A stretch of DNA of 64,000 nucleotides from Pedobacter sp. Leaf41 (GCF_001422545.1 NZ_LMLE01000006.1:424982-488981), one strand, 5' to 3'; positions 25,496 to 34,674 are shown, counted from the first letter of the stretch. Notes: generated by a model from the sequence alone, not told the origin. Numbers and translations: made by a program.

Positions 25496-25990
25496 ATGAG
25501 TGTAGAGCCAAAATGCAGCAAACTTTATGGTTTTATGGTGCTATATGAAATGCAGACCGATTTTCTTTTAAGAGCGCTAGACGGAATCAAGGAAACAGAT
25601 GCGCAAAAACGGTTGGATACGAAAGCAAACCACATCGCTTGGATAACGGGGAGTGTGGTTTCTGGTCGCTATTATCTTGCAAGCTTATTGGGTATAGATG
25701 CTGAATTTTTAACAGGTGAACTTTTTAAAGATAACCACGGCATAATTGATGACGCTACTTATCCTTCACTAGCTGATTTTAAAAGAGATTGGAAATCGAT
25801 TTCATCCTTGCTGCATGATGCATTGATTAATGCATCAGAAGAAAAATTGAATCAAAAAATAGAAATGCCAGGCATGGAAATGACTTTGTTTGATATGATT
25901 AGTTTTACCAGCTATCGCGAAGCCAATTGCATCGGACAAATAGCACTATGGAGAAGGTTGCTGGGCTACGCAGGAATGAGTTATATGTAA
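25496..25990 (+). CDS. DinB-superfamily protein
   Basis: A 164-residue four-helix protein. Helix 1 (YGFMVLYEMQTDFLLRAL) and helix 2 (NHIAWITGSVVSGRYYLASL), then SLADFKRDWKSISSLLHDAL, match the DinB/YfiT-like bundle. The His of NHIAW is one usual metal ligand; the C-terminal His normally found near TSYREANCIGQ is absent. Family members act in stress or thiol-related reactions. Role here unknown. Confidence 0.65.
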   Translation: MSVEPKCSKLYGFMVLYEMQTDFLLRALDGIKETDAQKRLDTKANHIAWITGSVVSGRYYLASLLGIDAEFLTGELFKDNHGIIDDATYPSLADFKRDWKSISSLLHDALINASEEKLNQKIEMPGMEMTLFDMISFTSYREANCIGQIALWRRLLGYAGMSYM

Positions 25991-26044
25991 TTGTTAGCTA
26001 AAATTGCACTTGTTTGCATCAATTGAATTCAAAAGATAACTTTA

Positions 26045-26460
26045 ATGAGGAACAAAAAACTGGAGCTTTTACAGCCCTTTGTAGGAAATTGGACTACCCA
26101 GGGGCGAACAGTTGATGGAAAAAGCATTATTGGTACCGACGTGTATAAATGGATAGACGGTGCTTTTTTTATGATACATTATGTGGATGTCAATCTTGCG
26201 GATGTGAAAACTAGCTCGGTAGAAATTATTCATTATGATGAGTTGGAAGATGTTTTCAGGACACAAGCCTTTGGAAGTGATGGGTCAATATCAATATCTA
26301 CAATAAAATATTTGATAACATCATTCTCATTTTTGCCGATAGTGAGCGTTTTCAGGGTAAATTTAAGCTTAATAAAATAGAAGGTACTTGGGAACAAAGA
26401 GTTAATGGAGAGTGGCAGCATTGGATGGATATTCAACTAACAAAGACATCATGCCGTTAA
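26045..26460 (+). pseudogene. DUF1579-like gene with a single frameshift
   Basis: The first frame reads LLQPFVGNWTTQGRTVDGKS and SVEIIHYDELEDVFRTQAFG, then loses sense after GSDG near 26285. Another frame takes over at NINIYNKIFDN and continues FADSERFQGKFKLNKIEGTW, EQRVNGEWQHWMDIQLTK to a stop. The joined product of about 138 residues is a lipocalin-like domain of the DUF1579 type. The stop overlaps the next gene's start by ten bases, which shows an originally coupled operon. A sequencing error in place of a true mutation cannot be excluded. Confidence 0.65.
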
Positions 26461-26825
26461 AGAAACTTAGTTTACGTGGCAAAGCCGAAGTTGATGAATT
26501 TATCAACCAGTTGAATCATCCTTATAAAGAAGAAATATTGTTGTTGCGTTCCATCATAATCAATGCTAACAGCAATATAGCGGAAAGGGTAAAATGGAAT
26601 GCGCCAAGCTTTTATAGCAAAAAGGATATGGCTGCGTTTAATCTTAGGGCCAAGGGATATGTTCAAATTATATTTATCTTTCACGATGGCAAAATGATTG
26701 AAGATCCATCGTTTTTACAAGGAAGTTGGAAAGATAGAAGAGAAGCTCGGTTTTATGGTGTGGAAGACATCAAAATGAAGCGATCTGCATTGGAGCAGTT
26801 TGTAAACGACTGGTTAAGTTTATAA
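26451..26825 (+). CDS. DUF1801 (YdhG-like) protein
   Basis: A 124-residue protein starting MPLKKLSLRGKAEVDEFINQ. The DUF1801 pattern is clear: HPYKEEILLLRSIIINANSN, IAERVKWNAPSFYSKKDMAA, VQIIFIFHDGKMIEDPSFLQ, then a basic helix near RREARFYGVEDI. The family is related to frataxin-like YdhG and its role is not settled. It is coupled to the frameshifted gene upstream. Confidence 0.8.
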   Translation: MPLKKLSLRGKAEVDEFINQLNHPYKEEILLLRSIIINANSNIAERVKWNAPSFYSKKDMAAFNLRAKGYVQIIFIFHDGKMIEDPSFLQGSWKDRREARFYGVEDIKMKRSALEQFVNDWLSL

Positions 26826-26857
26826 AACAGGCCACATAAAACTTAATAAACTAAAAC

Positions 26858-27238
26858 ATGAAAATTGCAGTAATTACTATCCGCGTATTATTAGGAGGCA
26901 TGTATATTTTTGCTTCAGTACCAGTTCTATTTAATATTTCAATGGGCGAAATGCCCAAAATGACGGCTGATCAAACCACCTTTATGTCGGGAATTATGGT
27001 AGCGAAATACTTATTTCCTTTAATTAAAGTTACAGAGTTAATAGCTGGCCTGATGTTATTGATAGGAAGAACGGCACCATTAGCAGCAATAATTATTTTT
27101 CCAATAACCTTAAATATTTTCTTATATCATGCTTTTTTAGGCCCTAAAGAATTGCCTATTGTTGGTGTAATGTTATTATTTAACTTGTTTTTATTCTACG
27201 CTTACTGCCAAAAATATTTGCCCATCATTTCGAAATAA
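26858..27238 (+). CDS. DoxX-like membrane protein
   Basis: A 126-residue protein with four hydrophobic segments beginning MKIAVITIRVLLGGMYIFAS. ITVTELIAGLMLLIGR-like and PITLNIFLYHAFLGPKELPI segments match the DoxX/DoxD superfamily. Members form redox-related membrane complexes in some bacteria. It follows the DUF1801 gene by 32 bases in the same direction. Confidence 0.75.
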   Translation: MKIAVITIRVLLGGMYIFASVPVLFNISMGEMPKMTADQTTFMSGIMVAKYLFPLIKVTELIAGLMLLIGRTAPLAAIIIFPITLNIFLYHAFLGPKELPIVGVMLLFNLFLFYAYCQKYLPIISK

Positions 27239-27336
27239 TATTTTCCCTTATTAAAACTTTCTCATACTTTTTTGCTTTATTTATTGTTTCAATATAAAAG
27301 ATGATTAATTATCTTTAAACTAACTGATAATAAAAT

Positions 27337-27768
27337 ATGAGAAAATTTCCCTTTTTGCTGCTGCTTTTTGTGGCGGTTTCATTTTCAGCTTTTGCGCAAA
27401 GCAAAGATGCTATAGTTGGTAAATGGCTTAATTCATCTGGCGAAGGACAAATAGAGATCTTCAAAAAAGGAGATAAATATTATGGAAAATTGGCCTGGAT
27501 GAAAGAACCAAATCTAAATGGAAAACCAAAGTTAGATGCTAGAAATCCGGATGCTGGTTTGCAAAAAAGACCATTGCTTAATTTAGAGATTTTGAAAAAC
27601 TTTGTTTATGAAGATGGCAAGTGGACTGATGGTACGATATACGATCCAAAAAGTGGTAAAACTTATAGCTGTAACATGACTTTAAAAGGAAATGATGTGT
27701 TAAACGTTCGCGGTTATGTAGGAATTTCACTACTTGGACGTTCGGAAACCTTTAGAAGAGTAAAATAG
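27337..27768 (+). CDS. Secreted DUF2147 protein
   Basis: A 143-residue protein with a signal peptide (about 20 residues, ending SAFA-Q). The DUF2147 pattern is IVGKWLNSSGEGQIEIFKKG, DKYYGKLAWMKEP, LDARNPDAGLQKRPLLNLEI, WTDGTIYDPKSGKTYSCNMT and GYVGISLLGRSETFRR. It is a small lipocalin-like beta-barrel of unknown ligand. Only 5 bases separate it from the next gene, so they form a pair. Confidence 0.88.
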   Translation: MRKFPFLLLLFVAVSFSAFAQSKDAIVGKWLNSSGEGQIEIFKKGDKYYGKLAWMKEPNLNGKPKLDARNPDAGLQKRPLLNLEILKNFVYEDGKWTDGTIYDPKSGKTYSCNMTLKGNDVLNVRGYVGISLLGRSETFRRVK

Positions 27769-27773
27769 TTAAG

Positions 27774-28790
27774 ATGAAAAAAATTTTATGGTGCCTTTTA
27801 ATGGCACCTTTTTTTTGCGCTGCACAATCGTATTATTTGAAACCACTAAATGAAAACACCAAAACCAGTTTACGTGGCTTAAGTGTGGTAAGTGATAAGA
27901 TAATTTGGGTAAGTGGAAGCAATGGATCAGTTGGAAAAACTATTGATGGTGGTAAAAACTGGCAATGGATTGAACCAAAGGGATACGAAAAACTTGATTT
28001 TAGAGATATTGAAGCCTTTGACGATAAACAAGCTATTATTGTCAACGCAGGTTCACCGGCTTACGTTTTAAAAACAATTGATGGCGGCACAAATTGGACT
28101 GGACATTATAAAAACGTAGATTCTGCCATTTTTTTGGATGGATTAGGATTTTGGGACAAAAACAAAGGCATTATTTTTGGCGATCCGATCAAGAATAAAA
28201 TGCAGCTACTCAAAACTGTAGATGCGGGGAAAACCTGGCACGATATATCTTCTAATTTAAAAGTATCCTTAGCAAAAGGTGAGGCTGGTTTTGCTGCAAG
28301 TGGAAGCACCATTAAAACCTTAGCGGGTGGCAAAGTTTGGATCTCTACAGGCGGAATGGTTTCTAATATTTATTATTCTGATGATTACGGTCGAAATTGG
28401 AATGTATTTAAATGCCCAATTTTGCAAGGTAAAGAAACTACAGGTCCATTTTCTATGGATCTCTATAATTCAAAAGTAGGTGTTGTTGTAGGCGGCGATT
28501 ATGTTCAGGATAAAATAAACACTAACAATGTGTTGCTTACCAGTGATGGTGGCCAAACTTGGGAAAAGCCTATTACACCTGTCTTTGGTTATCGATCTGG
28601 CGTAACTTACATTAATGCAAAGACGCTGGTAGCTACAGGCACATCAGGTACCGATTTATCCGTTGATGGCGGTAAGAATTGGAAACATATTTCTGATCAG
28701 AGTTTCAACACTGTTCAAAAAGGTAAAAAAGGCAAGGCTATTATTTTGACTGGAGAAAAAGGATCTGTCTATCAGTTAAGCCTAAATTAA
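27774..28790 (+). CDS. Secreted YCF48/BNR-type beta-propeller protein
   Basis: A 338-residue protein with a signal peptide of about 17 residues. Sialidase-type Asp-box turns recur: KTIDGGKNWQW, KTIDGGTNWTG, KTVDAGKTWHD, SDDYGRNWNV, TSDGGQTWEKP, SVDGGKNWKH. Six repeats fit a YCF48/HCF136-like propeller. Bacteroidota annotators often name it oxidoreductase, but I see no cofactor site. A scaffold or binding role in the periplasm is more likely. Confidence 0.8.
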   Translation: MKKILWCLLMAPFFCAAQSYYLKPLNENTKTSLRGLSVVSDKIIWVSGSNGSVGKTIDGGKNWQWIEPKGYEKLDFRDIEAFDDKQAIIVNAGSPAYVLKTIDGGTNWTGHYKNVDSAIFLDGLGFWDKNKGIIFGDPIKNKMQLLKTVDAGKTWHDISSNLKVSLAKGEAGFAASGSTIKTLAGGKVWISTGGMVSNIYYSDDYGRNWNVFKCPILQGKETTGPFSMDLYNSKVGVVVGGDYVQDKINTNNVLLTSDGGQTWEKPITPVFGYRSGVTYINAKTLVATGTSGTDLSVDGGKNWKHISDQSFNTVQKGKKGKAIILTGEKGSVYQLSLN

Positions 28791-28847
28791 ATTATTGTTA
28801 AACTGTAACAGAAGGGCCAATCTTCGTTCTAAACGGTATAATAAATT

Positions 28848-28880
28848 TTTGGTTAAGTGCATTTAAGTTCAATAATTTTG
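28848..28880 (+). promoter_or_regulatory. Likely promoter of the Ter operon
   Basis: TTTG (28848-28851), 21 bases, then TAATTTTG (28873-28880) match the Bacteroidota -33/-7 pattern TTTG and TAnnTTTG. The first gene starts about 130 bases downstream, leaving room for an untranslated leader. Confidence 0.45.
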
Positions 28881-29008
28881 TTTCTTTGCTCTATCTAAAT
28901 ATCAAAAACAAAGCTTATCTGTGATAAAACTTACAATCAAATATTTCTAGTTCTACGATCAATTTTGTAATATTAGAATTTTATAACACAGATTAGGAAA
29001 TAGGCGCA

Positions 29009-29704
29009 ATGGCTTTTTACAAACATTATTCATTCGATCTTTGGTTAACGTTGATTAAATCAAACCCAACGTTTAAACTCGAAAGAACCAGGTACTTTCA
29101 TGCGAAGTTTAATGCTAAGCAAAAAAGTATTGATGAGGTGGGTGCTATTTTTCGCCAGGTAGATTTGATGGTAAATGCCATTAACGAAAAAACCGGTAAA
29201 AATGTTGATGCTGATGAAATGTACCTCATGGTGATTAGCATGATCAACGATTTCAGTTTCGAATTTAACGAGGTAGATTTAGAGAAGATTTACAATGATA
29301 TGGAAGAGCTGCTTTTTGAACACATGCCGCTTGTATATTGTGAAAATTGTTTGCCCGTTCTTTCTCAAATAAAAGAAAGCAACTTAAGTTCTACCAATAT
29401 TTTAAGTAATACCGGATTCATCAAAGGTAACACCTTAAAAAAGGTGCTCCATCATTTACAAATAGATCAATTTATCGATTTTCAATTGTATTCTGATGAG
29501 GTACGGCTATCAAAACCAAACCATAAATTTTTCGAATTGATGTTAAACAACATTGATAGAAGCAAACATCCCGAACTTGATTTAAAACACATTATTCATG
29601 TTGGGGATAATCCGCATGCTGATATTCGGGGCGCTAATGCAATGGGTATACAAAGTATGTTGATCAACTCCAATAATCAATCTATTTTAACGTTACTTTC
29701 ATGA
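29009..29704 (+). CDS. HAD-superfamily hydrolase of a Ter operon
   Basis: A 231-residue HAD protein. Motif I is HYSFDLWLTLIKS with the nucleophile Asp10; Trp stands where many HADs have a second Asp. Motif II is ILSNTGF, motif III is the Lys of RLSKPNHKFFELM, and motif IV is HVGDNPHADIRGANAMG. The helical cap lies between I and II. In Ter systems such HADs accompany a phosphoribosyltransferase in a module thought to make a nucleotide-like metabolite (family knowledge). The stop overlaps the next start as ATGA. Confidence 0.82.
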   Translation: MAFYKHYSFDLWLTLIKSNPTFKLERTRYFHAKFNAKQKSIDEVGAIFRQVDLMVNAINEKTGKNVDADEMYLMVISMINDFSFEFNEVDLEKIYNDMEELLFEHMPLVYCENCLPVLSQIKESNLSSTNILSNTGFIKGNTLKKVLHHLQIDQFIDFQLYSDEVRLSKPNHKFFELMLNNIDRSKHPELDLKHIIHVGDNPHADIRGANAMGIQSMLINSNNQSILTLLS

Positions 29705-30537
29705 TTCCTTACACGTACTCACTTCACAAAATTGATAACACAGCCGATTTTGGCTTCAATCCCGATCATTACAGTCGCTTTAAATTTGGTGATAACTTCA
29801 TTGCAAAATCGTTTGGTAAGGATTTAGCAGATGGATTTATTAAATATTACCTGGCTGATAATTTGATTACTGATCAAATTGTAGTCATTTCAAGTCCGTA
29901 TAGCTTTATTCCCACAGCTACCTTTGCAATGAAAAACTATTTCGTTTCTCAGCTAAATCGCTGGTTGGTAGAAAACGGCGGCTTACAGGTACAAGAAACC
30001 AAAGTGCATAGAACGGTTACTTACAAGGAAGATTACGGCGAGCTAAGTGCTGAAGAACGTTTAAGCCTGATCGGTAATGATTCTTTTCATATTGATAAAG
30101 ATTTTCTTGTTGGGAAAACCTTATTATTTCTAGATGATATCAGGATAACGGGTAGCCATGAGCGAATGATTTTGAAAATGGCTAAAGAGTATGGCCTATC
30201 AAATGAAATGCATATGCTCTACTTTGCCGAGCTGGTGAATAAAAACATTCATCCAAACGTAGAGAATTTCTTAAATTACCACCAAATCAAGTCGATTTTC
30301 GATTTAGAGGAAATTATCGATGGAGGGGATTTTTGTTTCAACACCAGGATTGTTAAATACATTCTCAATACCGCTTCAGAAAGTTTTAGCATCTTCCTCC
30401 AACGTAGAAATGGCAATTTTATAAACGAATTGTACGATTTGGCACTAGGAAACGGCTATCATACCATAGAAGCTTACGCTAAAAATTTACATCAAATTAA
30501 AGATTACATCAAAAATAACAACTATAAATTAATTTAA
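29701..30537 (+). CDS. Phosphoribosyltransferase-like protein of a Ter operon
   Basis: A 278-residue protein. The PRPP-binding loop is VGKTLLFLDDIRITGSHERM at about 138-157, with the paired Asp and TGS typical of type I PRTases. An N-terminal hood (FIKYYLADNLITDQIVVISS) and a helical C terminus surround it. In Ter gene clusters PRTases of this sort are predicted to act with HAD enzymes on ribose phosphates. The substrate is unknown. It overlaps the HAD gene by four bases and is followed by the first TerD gene after 3 bases. Confidence 0.8.
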   Translation: MIPYTYSLHKIDNTADFGFNPDHYSRFKFGDNFIAKSFGKDLADGFIKYYLADNLITDQIVVISSPYSFIPTATFAMKNYFVSQLNRWLVENGGLQVQETKVHRTVTYKEDYGELSAEERLSLIGNDSFHIDKDFLVGKTLLFLDDIRITGSHERMILKMAKEYGLSNEMHMLYFAELVNKNIHPNVENFLNYHQIKSIFDLEEIIDGGDFCFNTRIVKYILNTASESFSIFLQRRNGNFINELYDLALGNGYHTIEAYAKNLHQIKDYIKNNNYKLI

Positions 30538-30540
30538 GAT

Positions 30541-31095
30541 ATGGCTATTAACTTGCAAAAAGGACAAAGAGAAAACATTGATGCACCTAAATTTACAATC
30601 GGTTTAGGCTGGGATACCAACAGCTCTTCAACTGGTGCTGCATTCGATTTAGATGCCTCTATTTTTATTTTAAACGATCAGAAAAAACTGGTTTCTGACG
30701 AAAACTTTGTTTTCTACAACAACTTAACTTCTCCTGATGGAGCAGTGGAACATACAGGCGATAACTTAACTGGTGATGGCGACGGTGATGATGAACAAGT
30801 GAAAGTAGATTTGACTAAAATTGATCCAAGAGTAAGCGAAATTTGTGTGGTGGTTACTATTCACGATGCTGAAACGAGAAGACAAAACTTTGGTCAGGTA
30901 AGAAACTCTTTTGTAAGAATATTCGATGCCACAACCAATGAGGTGATTTTGAAGTATGAATTAGAAGAAGATTTTTCAATCGAAACAGCAGTTGAGTTTG
31001 GCAGAATTTACAAACGTGAAGGCAAATGGAAATTTGAAGCGGTTGGAATGGGTATGAAAGGTGGTTTACAGGATTATTTAAACAAATATCAATAA
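30541..31095 (+). CDS. terD: TerD-family protein 1
   Basis: A 184-residue TerD domain: MAINLQKGQRENI, IGLGWDTNSSSTGAAFDLDA, SIFILNDQKKL, HTGDNLTGDGDGDDEQVKVD and a closing KREGKWKFEAVGMGM. The Asp-rich loops (DLDAS and DGDGDDE) are the paired calcium-binding sites of TerD. TerD proteins help resist tellurite and other stress, probably in a membrane-linked complex with TerC and TelA-like partners; no terC is present here. It is one of two adjacent, diverged copies. Confidence 0.92.
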   Translation: MAINLQKGQRENIDAPKFTIGLGWDTNSSSTGAAFDLDASIFILNDQKKLVSDENFVFYNNLTSPDGAVEHTGDNLTGDGDGDDEQVKVDLTKIDPRVSEICVVVTIHDAETRRQNFGQVRNSFVRIFDATTNEVILKYELEEDFSIETAVEFGRIYKREGKWKFEAVGMGMKGGLQDYLNKYQ

Positions 31096-31099
31096 AATT

Positions 31100-31714
31100 A
31101 TGGCAATCAATCTTCAAAAAGGTCAGCGAATCAATTTAGAAAAATCAAACGGAAGCAAGCTGCAAAATGTTTGTGTTGGTATTAACTGGGGCGCTATTGA
31201 AAAGAAAGGAATGTTTGGTTTCGGTTCATCAAAAGAAGCCGTAGATTTAGATGCCAGCTGTGTTTTATATAACGACAGCAAGCAACTTCTAGAGGTGGTT
31301 TATTTCGGTAACTTAAAATCTAAAAACGGATCGGTAAAGCACAGTGGCGATGATTTAACTGGCGACATGGGTGGCGACGATGGCCTGGATAACGAAGTAA
31401 TTACTTTGGATTTAGCTCAATTGGATGCCAATGTTAATTACGCAGCTTTTGTTTTAAATAGCTTTAGAGGACATGACTTTGGTACTATTCCATTTGCTTC
31501 TATCCGTATTTACGAAGGCACCAGCAAACGTGTAAATGAGGTTTTCGCTACTTACGATATTGCGAATGACGCTGCCTTTAAAGGCTCAGTATCTATGGTT
31601 ATGGGCGTTTTCTACAAAAAAAATGGCGAATGGAAATTCAATGCTATCGGAGAACCAACCCGGGATAAAAAATTAGAAGAAACGGTTAAAACTGTAACTC
31701 AAAACTATTTATAG
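31100..31714 (+). CDS. terD: TerD-family protein 2
   Basis: A 204-residue second TerD copy starting MAINLQKGQRINLEKSNGSK, the same opening as its neighbour. It has an insert (KKGMFGFGSSKE) before AVDLDASCVLYNDSKQLLEV, then HSGDDLTGDMGGDDGLDNEV with the calcium-binding Asp residues and AAFVLNSFRGHDFGTIPFAS. The C terminus adds a short polar tail. It resembles the TerZ/TerF-type longer forms. It starts 4 bases after the first copy. Confidence 0.92.
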   Translation: MAINLQKGQRINLEKSNGSKLQNVCVGINWGAIEKKGMFGFGSSKEAVDLDASCVLYNDSKQLLEVVYFGNLKSKNGSVKHSGDDLTGDMGGDDGLDNEVITLDLAQLDANVNYAAFVLNSFRGHDFGTIPFASIRIYEGTSKRVNEVFATYDIANDAAFKGSVSMVMGVFYKKNGEWKFNAIGEPTRDKKLEETVKTVTQNYL

Positions 31715-31734
31715 TTTACAGCTTAAATATAACT

Positions 31735-32835
31735 ATGGAAACCAACCCAAACGAAGCGATCCCGAATTTAACGCCAGTTAAACTGGATAAAGATGGCAAT
31801 GTAAATCTCGAAGTAATTACCACTGAAGAAACTGCAAAATATAGAGAGATTGCAAAATCTTTAGAACCATCTGATGTGAATTCCATTTTAAATTATGGAA
31901 GTGAAGCACAAAATTCGATGGAGAAATACAGTAACGATTTCTTAGCATCGGTAAGAACTTACAACAGTGGTGAAGTGGGCGGTCTTATTAACGAACTGCT
32001 TACCGAACTGAACTATATTGATGTTTCTGAACTGGAGCAAAGTGGCTTCAAAAGTTTTATCTCTCGCATTCCATTTTTAAAAAATCTGGTCGTTGATGTG
32101 AAAAAACTGTTTCAGAAATATGATGTAGTGGTTAATAATATTGATAAGATCACCAACAAAATCAAAGCTGGTCGATTAAACTCAATTAAAGACAATACCG
32201 CTTTGCAAACCATGTTTGATAGCAATGTAAGCTACATCAAACAAATGGAAGATTTGATTATTTCTGGTCAGTTGCGATACAACGAACTGCAGCTTAAACT
32301 TGCCGAAATGGAAGGCAGATCTGCAGATTACCAAGATTATGAGATAGCTGATTTGAGAGATTTTACCAGCCGCCTAGATAAACGTTTGGCGGATATGAAA
32401 ATTGTTCGTTTCATTATGTTACAGTCTCTGGCTCAGATTAGGGTAGTGCAAAATAACAATACATCAATTGCAGAAAAAGCACAATCTATTGTTTCTACAA
32501 CTATTCCGGTTTGGAAAAACCAATTAACCATTGCGGTTGCGCTACAAAGGCAAAAAGCCAATGTAGAAATGCAAAAGAAAGTTTCGGATACAACAAATAC
32601 CATTTTGCAGAAGAATGCAGAGATGTTAAAACAAAATAGTATCGATGTTGCTAAAGAAAACGAAAAAACTGTTGTTTCTTTGGAGACCTTAAAAATGACA
32701 ACCTCTTCGTTAATCGAAACATTAAACGAAGTGAAACAGATTCATGAAGCTGGAGCACAAAGCAGAAAAGTGCTTGATGGTGAATTGAAAACTTTAGAAG
32801 CAGAGTTGAAAAAGAACGTGACGAGGGTGAGCTAA
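31735..32835 (+). CDS. telA: TelA/KlaA-type toxic anion resistance protein
   Basis: A 366-residue, mostly helical protein. Typical TelA features are EIAKSLEPSDVNSILNYGSE, LTELNYIDVSELEQSGFKSF, ISRIPFLKNLVVDVKKLFQK, then long coiled-coil stretches and IPVWKNQLTIAVALQRQKAN with the family's conserved W-Q. TelA proteins act with TerD-type proteins at the membrane in tellurite and stress resistance. The operon position, 20 bases after terD 2, supports this. Confidence 0.9.
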   Translation: METNPNEAIPNLTPVKLDKDGNVNLEVITTEETAKYREIAKSLEPSDVNSILNYGSEAQNSMEKYSNDFLASVRTYNSGEVGGLINELLTELNYIDVSELEQSGFKSFISRIPFLKNLVVDVKKLFQKYDVVVNNIDKITNKIKAGRLNSIKDNTALQTMFDSNVSYIKQMEDLIISGQLRYNELQLKLAEMEGRSADYQDYEIADLRDFTSRLDKRLADMKIVRFIMLQSLAQIRVVQNNNTSIAEKAQSIVSTTIPVWKNQLTIAVALQRQKANVEMQKKVSDTTNTILQKNAEMLKQNSIDVAKENEKTVVSLETLKMTTSSLIETLNEVKQIHEAGAQSRKVLDGELKTLEAELKKNVTRVS

Positions 32836-32843
32836 ACTAAACT

Positions 32844-33806
32844 ATGGATGAATACCGTTTAAATATTTTAAATAAATCAAACGCAGAGATCAACCGTTTA
32901 CAGTTGCTCTCTGCGTTTTTTGATGATGAAATTATTTATAAAATCTTCTTAAGAACGCAGGTTATTCATCAACTATTTTCCAATAATGAAGATTTGGAAA
33001 TAGAAAAACTCGATCTTTTTCATTTACAATTTACAGATAGTGTTATTGCCTTACTTCGGAAAATTAAGAAAAGCAATGAGAAAAATGTGGCCTTAATTTA
33101 TGATGAAATTGACCTGAATGAAGCCTTGATCGATAAAATTTCAGCCTCGCTCGATGATAAAAATAAATTCACGCAAGATAGACAGAAGCAAACACTAAAA
33201 GTAAACCAATCGCTTAGGCGACTCTATAACAATCTCTCTGATCTAAGTACTGATTTTCCATTTTCGAAAAATATTAACGTATTCAGTGCCAAGTATGCAA
33301 ACGATTATTATTTCGATTTAACAGCCGAACAGTTATCGCAACTGGTGGATTATCAAGGCAAAAATGTTTATTCGAATGCATACGCCGTGATTGAAAAGAA
33401 ATTAATGGGAAGACTTTGTAAGTTCGATTTTAGAACAGAGTTTCATCTGGGTTTAAAATCTGGCGAATTAATTATCGAGGTATATAAGTTTTTGGATAAC
33501 AAGACTTATTTTCTGTTTTATCCCAGCAGAAATCTGTTCCTGATATGTGATTTGTCAGTTTTTAAAGATCTCGATACGTCCAACAATCTTTCAGAACGGG
33601 AAAGAATTGTTCAGGAATTAGAATACAAAAATGATAAGTTGAAAAGTAATGCTGCGGTGATGAAAACGGCCATGTCTAAAGATGTGCAAGATTTATTAGA
33701 AAGCAGCTACCAGAAAATTTCTGATATCAACTTTCTAAATCACCTCAATAATTTCGATGTACAATCGAATATTTTAAAAGAAATGCTACGTACAGATCTT
33801 TTCTAA
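32844..33806 (+). CDS. Unrecognised last gene of the Ter operon
   Basis: A 320-residue protein with no motif I can name. The N-terminal 130 residues are helical (NAEINRLQLLSAFFDDEIIY, SLDDKNKFTQDRQKQTLKVN, SLRRLYNNLSDL). A mixed alpha/beta part follows, with YFDLTAEQLSQLVDYQGKNV and FRTEFHLGLKSGELIIEVYK, and the end is a helical pair likely to form a coiled coil. No signal or membrane helix is present. It starts 8 bases after telA, so it should belong to the complex or pathway. It ends 4 bases from a convergent gene. Confidence 0.65.
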   Translation: MDEYRLNILNKSNAEINRLQLLSAFFDDEIIYKIFLRTQVIHQLFSNNEDLEIEKLDLFHLQFTDSVIALLRKIKKSNEKNVALIYDEIDLNEALIDKISASLDDKNKFTQDRQKQTLKVNQSLRRLYNNLSDLSTDFPFSKNINVFSAKYANDYYFDLTAEQLSQLVDYQGKNVYSNAYAVIEKKLMGRLCKFDFRTEFHLGLKSGELIIEVYKFLDNKTYFLFYPSRNLFLICDLSVFKDLDTSNNLSERERIVQELEYKNDKLKSNAAVMKTAMSKDVQDLLESSYQKISDINFLNHLNNFDVQSNILKEMLRTDLF

Positions 33807-33810
33807 ACCG

Positions 33811-34674
33811 CTATCTAGTTAAAATAGAGAGCTTACTTTTAAACAAATCGATAGTTCGTTGCCAAGCCAATTTAGCTGCAGCTTCATTGTACCTAGTTGG
33901 CGAAGTGTTATTGTTAAAAGCGTGATTTACGCCATCGTAAATATAAATTTTATAGTCTATTTTGTTGTCTTTCAATGCTTGCTCATAGGCAGGAATACCA
34001 GCGTTTATGCGCTCATCCAAGCCACCATAATGTAACATCAAACTGGCTTTAATTTTCGGTACATCGGCTGCATTAGCTTGTGCGCCATAATAAGCTACAG
34101 CCGCTTGCAATTTCGGATCGTTAACAGCCAGTTTATTGGCCATTCCACCGCCCCAGCAAAAACCTACACAACCTACTTTACCATTTCCATCTTTCCTGTT
34201 GCGCAGATATTCCAGGCCTTTCAAATAATTTTGAAGGTTCTTTTGTTGATCAAGCTTACCAATTAGTTCCCGCCCTTTATCTTCATCTGTAGGTGTTCCC
34301 CCAAGCGGAGAAAGTGCATCTACACCAAGCGCTAAGAAACCTTCGGCTGCAATGCGTTTAGTTACATCGATAACATGTGGGTTTAAGCCCCTGTTTTCAT
34401 GAATAACTAAAACACAACCCAACTTTTTTTTGCCTTTTGGTTTTGCTAAAACCGCTCTCATATCACCATCAACACCAGCGTAAGTAATATTTTCTACTTC
34501 AATGTCATCACTATTAAAATCAGCTGCAGCAGCATAATTATTTTCTAACATAGGTAATATAGTCAACGCTAATGCCGTACTACCAGCAAGAAGCGCAAGC
34601 TTTTTCATGAAATCTTTTCTGCTTACCTGGCTGTGGGTATATTCGTCGTAAAGGGTAATGATTTTCTGATCCAT
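33811..34674 (-). CDS. Dienelactone hydrolase-family protein, exported
   Basis: Start chosen at MDQKIITLYDEYTHSQVSRK. About 30 residues in lies SRKDFMKKLALLAGSTALAL, a twin-arginine-like but RK-type leader, so export is likely. The catalytic nucleophile is the Cys of GCVGFCWGGGMANKL, Asp lies in YGGLDERINAG, and His in YDGVNHAFNNNTS, the DLH triad Cys-Asp-His. These enzymes open lactone rings in other bacteria; the substrate here is unknown. It has no clear operon partner. Confidence 0.85.
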   Translation of the reverse strand: MDQKIITLYDEYTHSQVSRKDFMKKLALLAGSTALALTILPMLENNYAAAADFNSDDIEVENITYAGVDGDMRAVLAKPKGKKKLGCVLVIHENRGLNPHVIDVTKRIAAEGFLALGVDALSPLGGTPTDEDKGRELIGKLDQQKNLQNYLKGLEYLRNRKDGNGKVGCVGFCWGGGMANKLAVNDPKLQAAVAYYGAQANAADVPKIKASLMLHYGGLDERINAGIPAYEQALKDNKIDYKIYIYDGVNHAFNNNTSPTRYNEAAAKLAWQRTIDLFKSKLSILTR

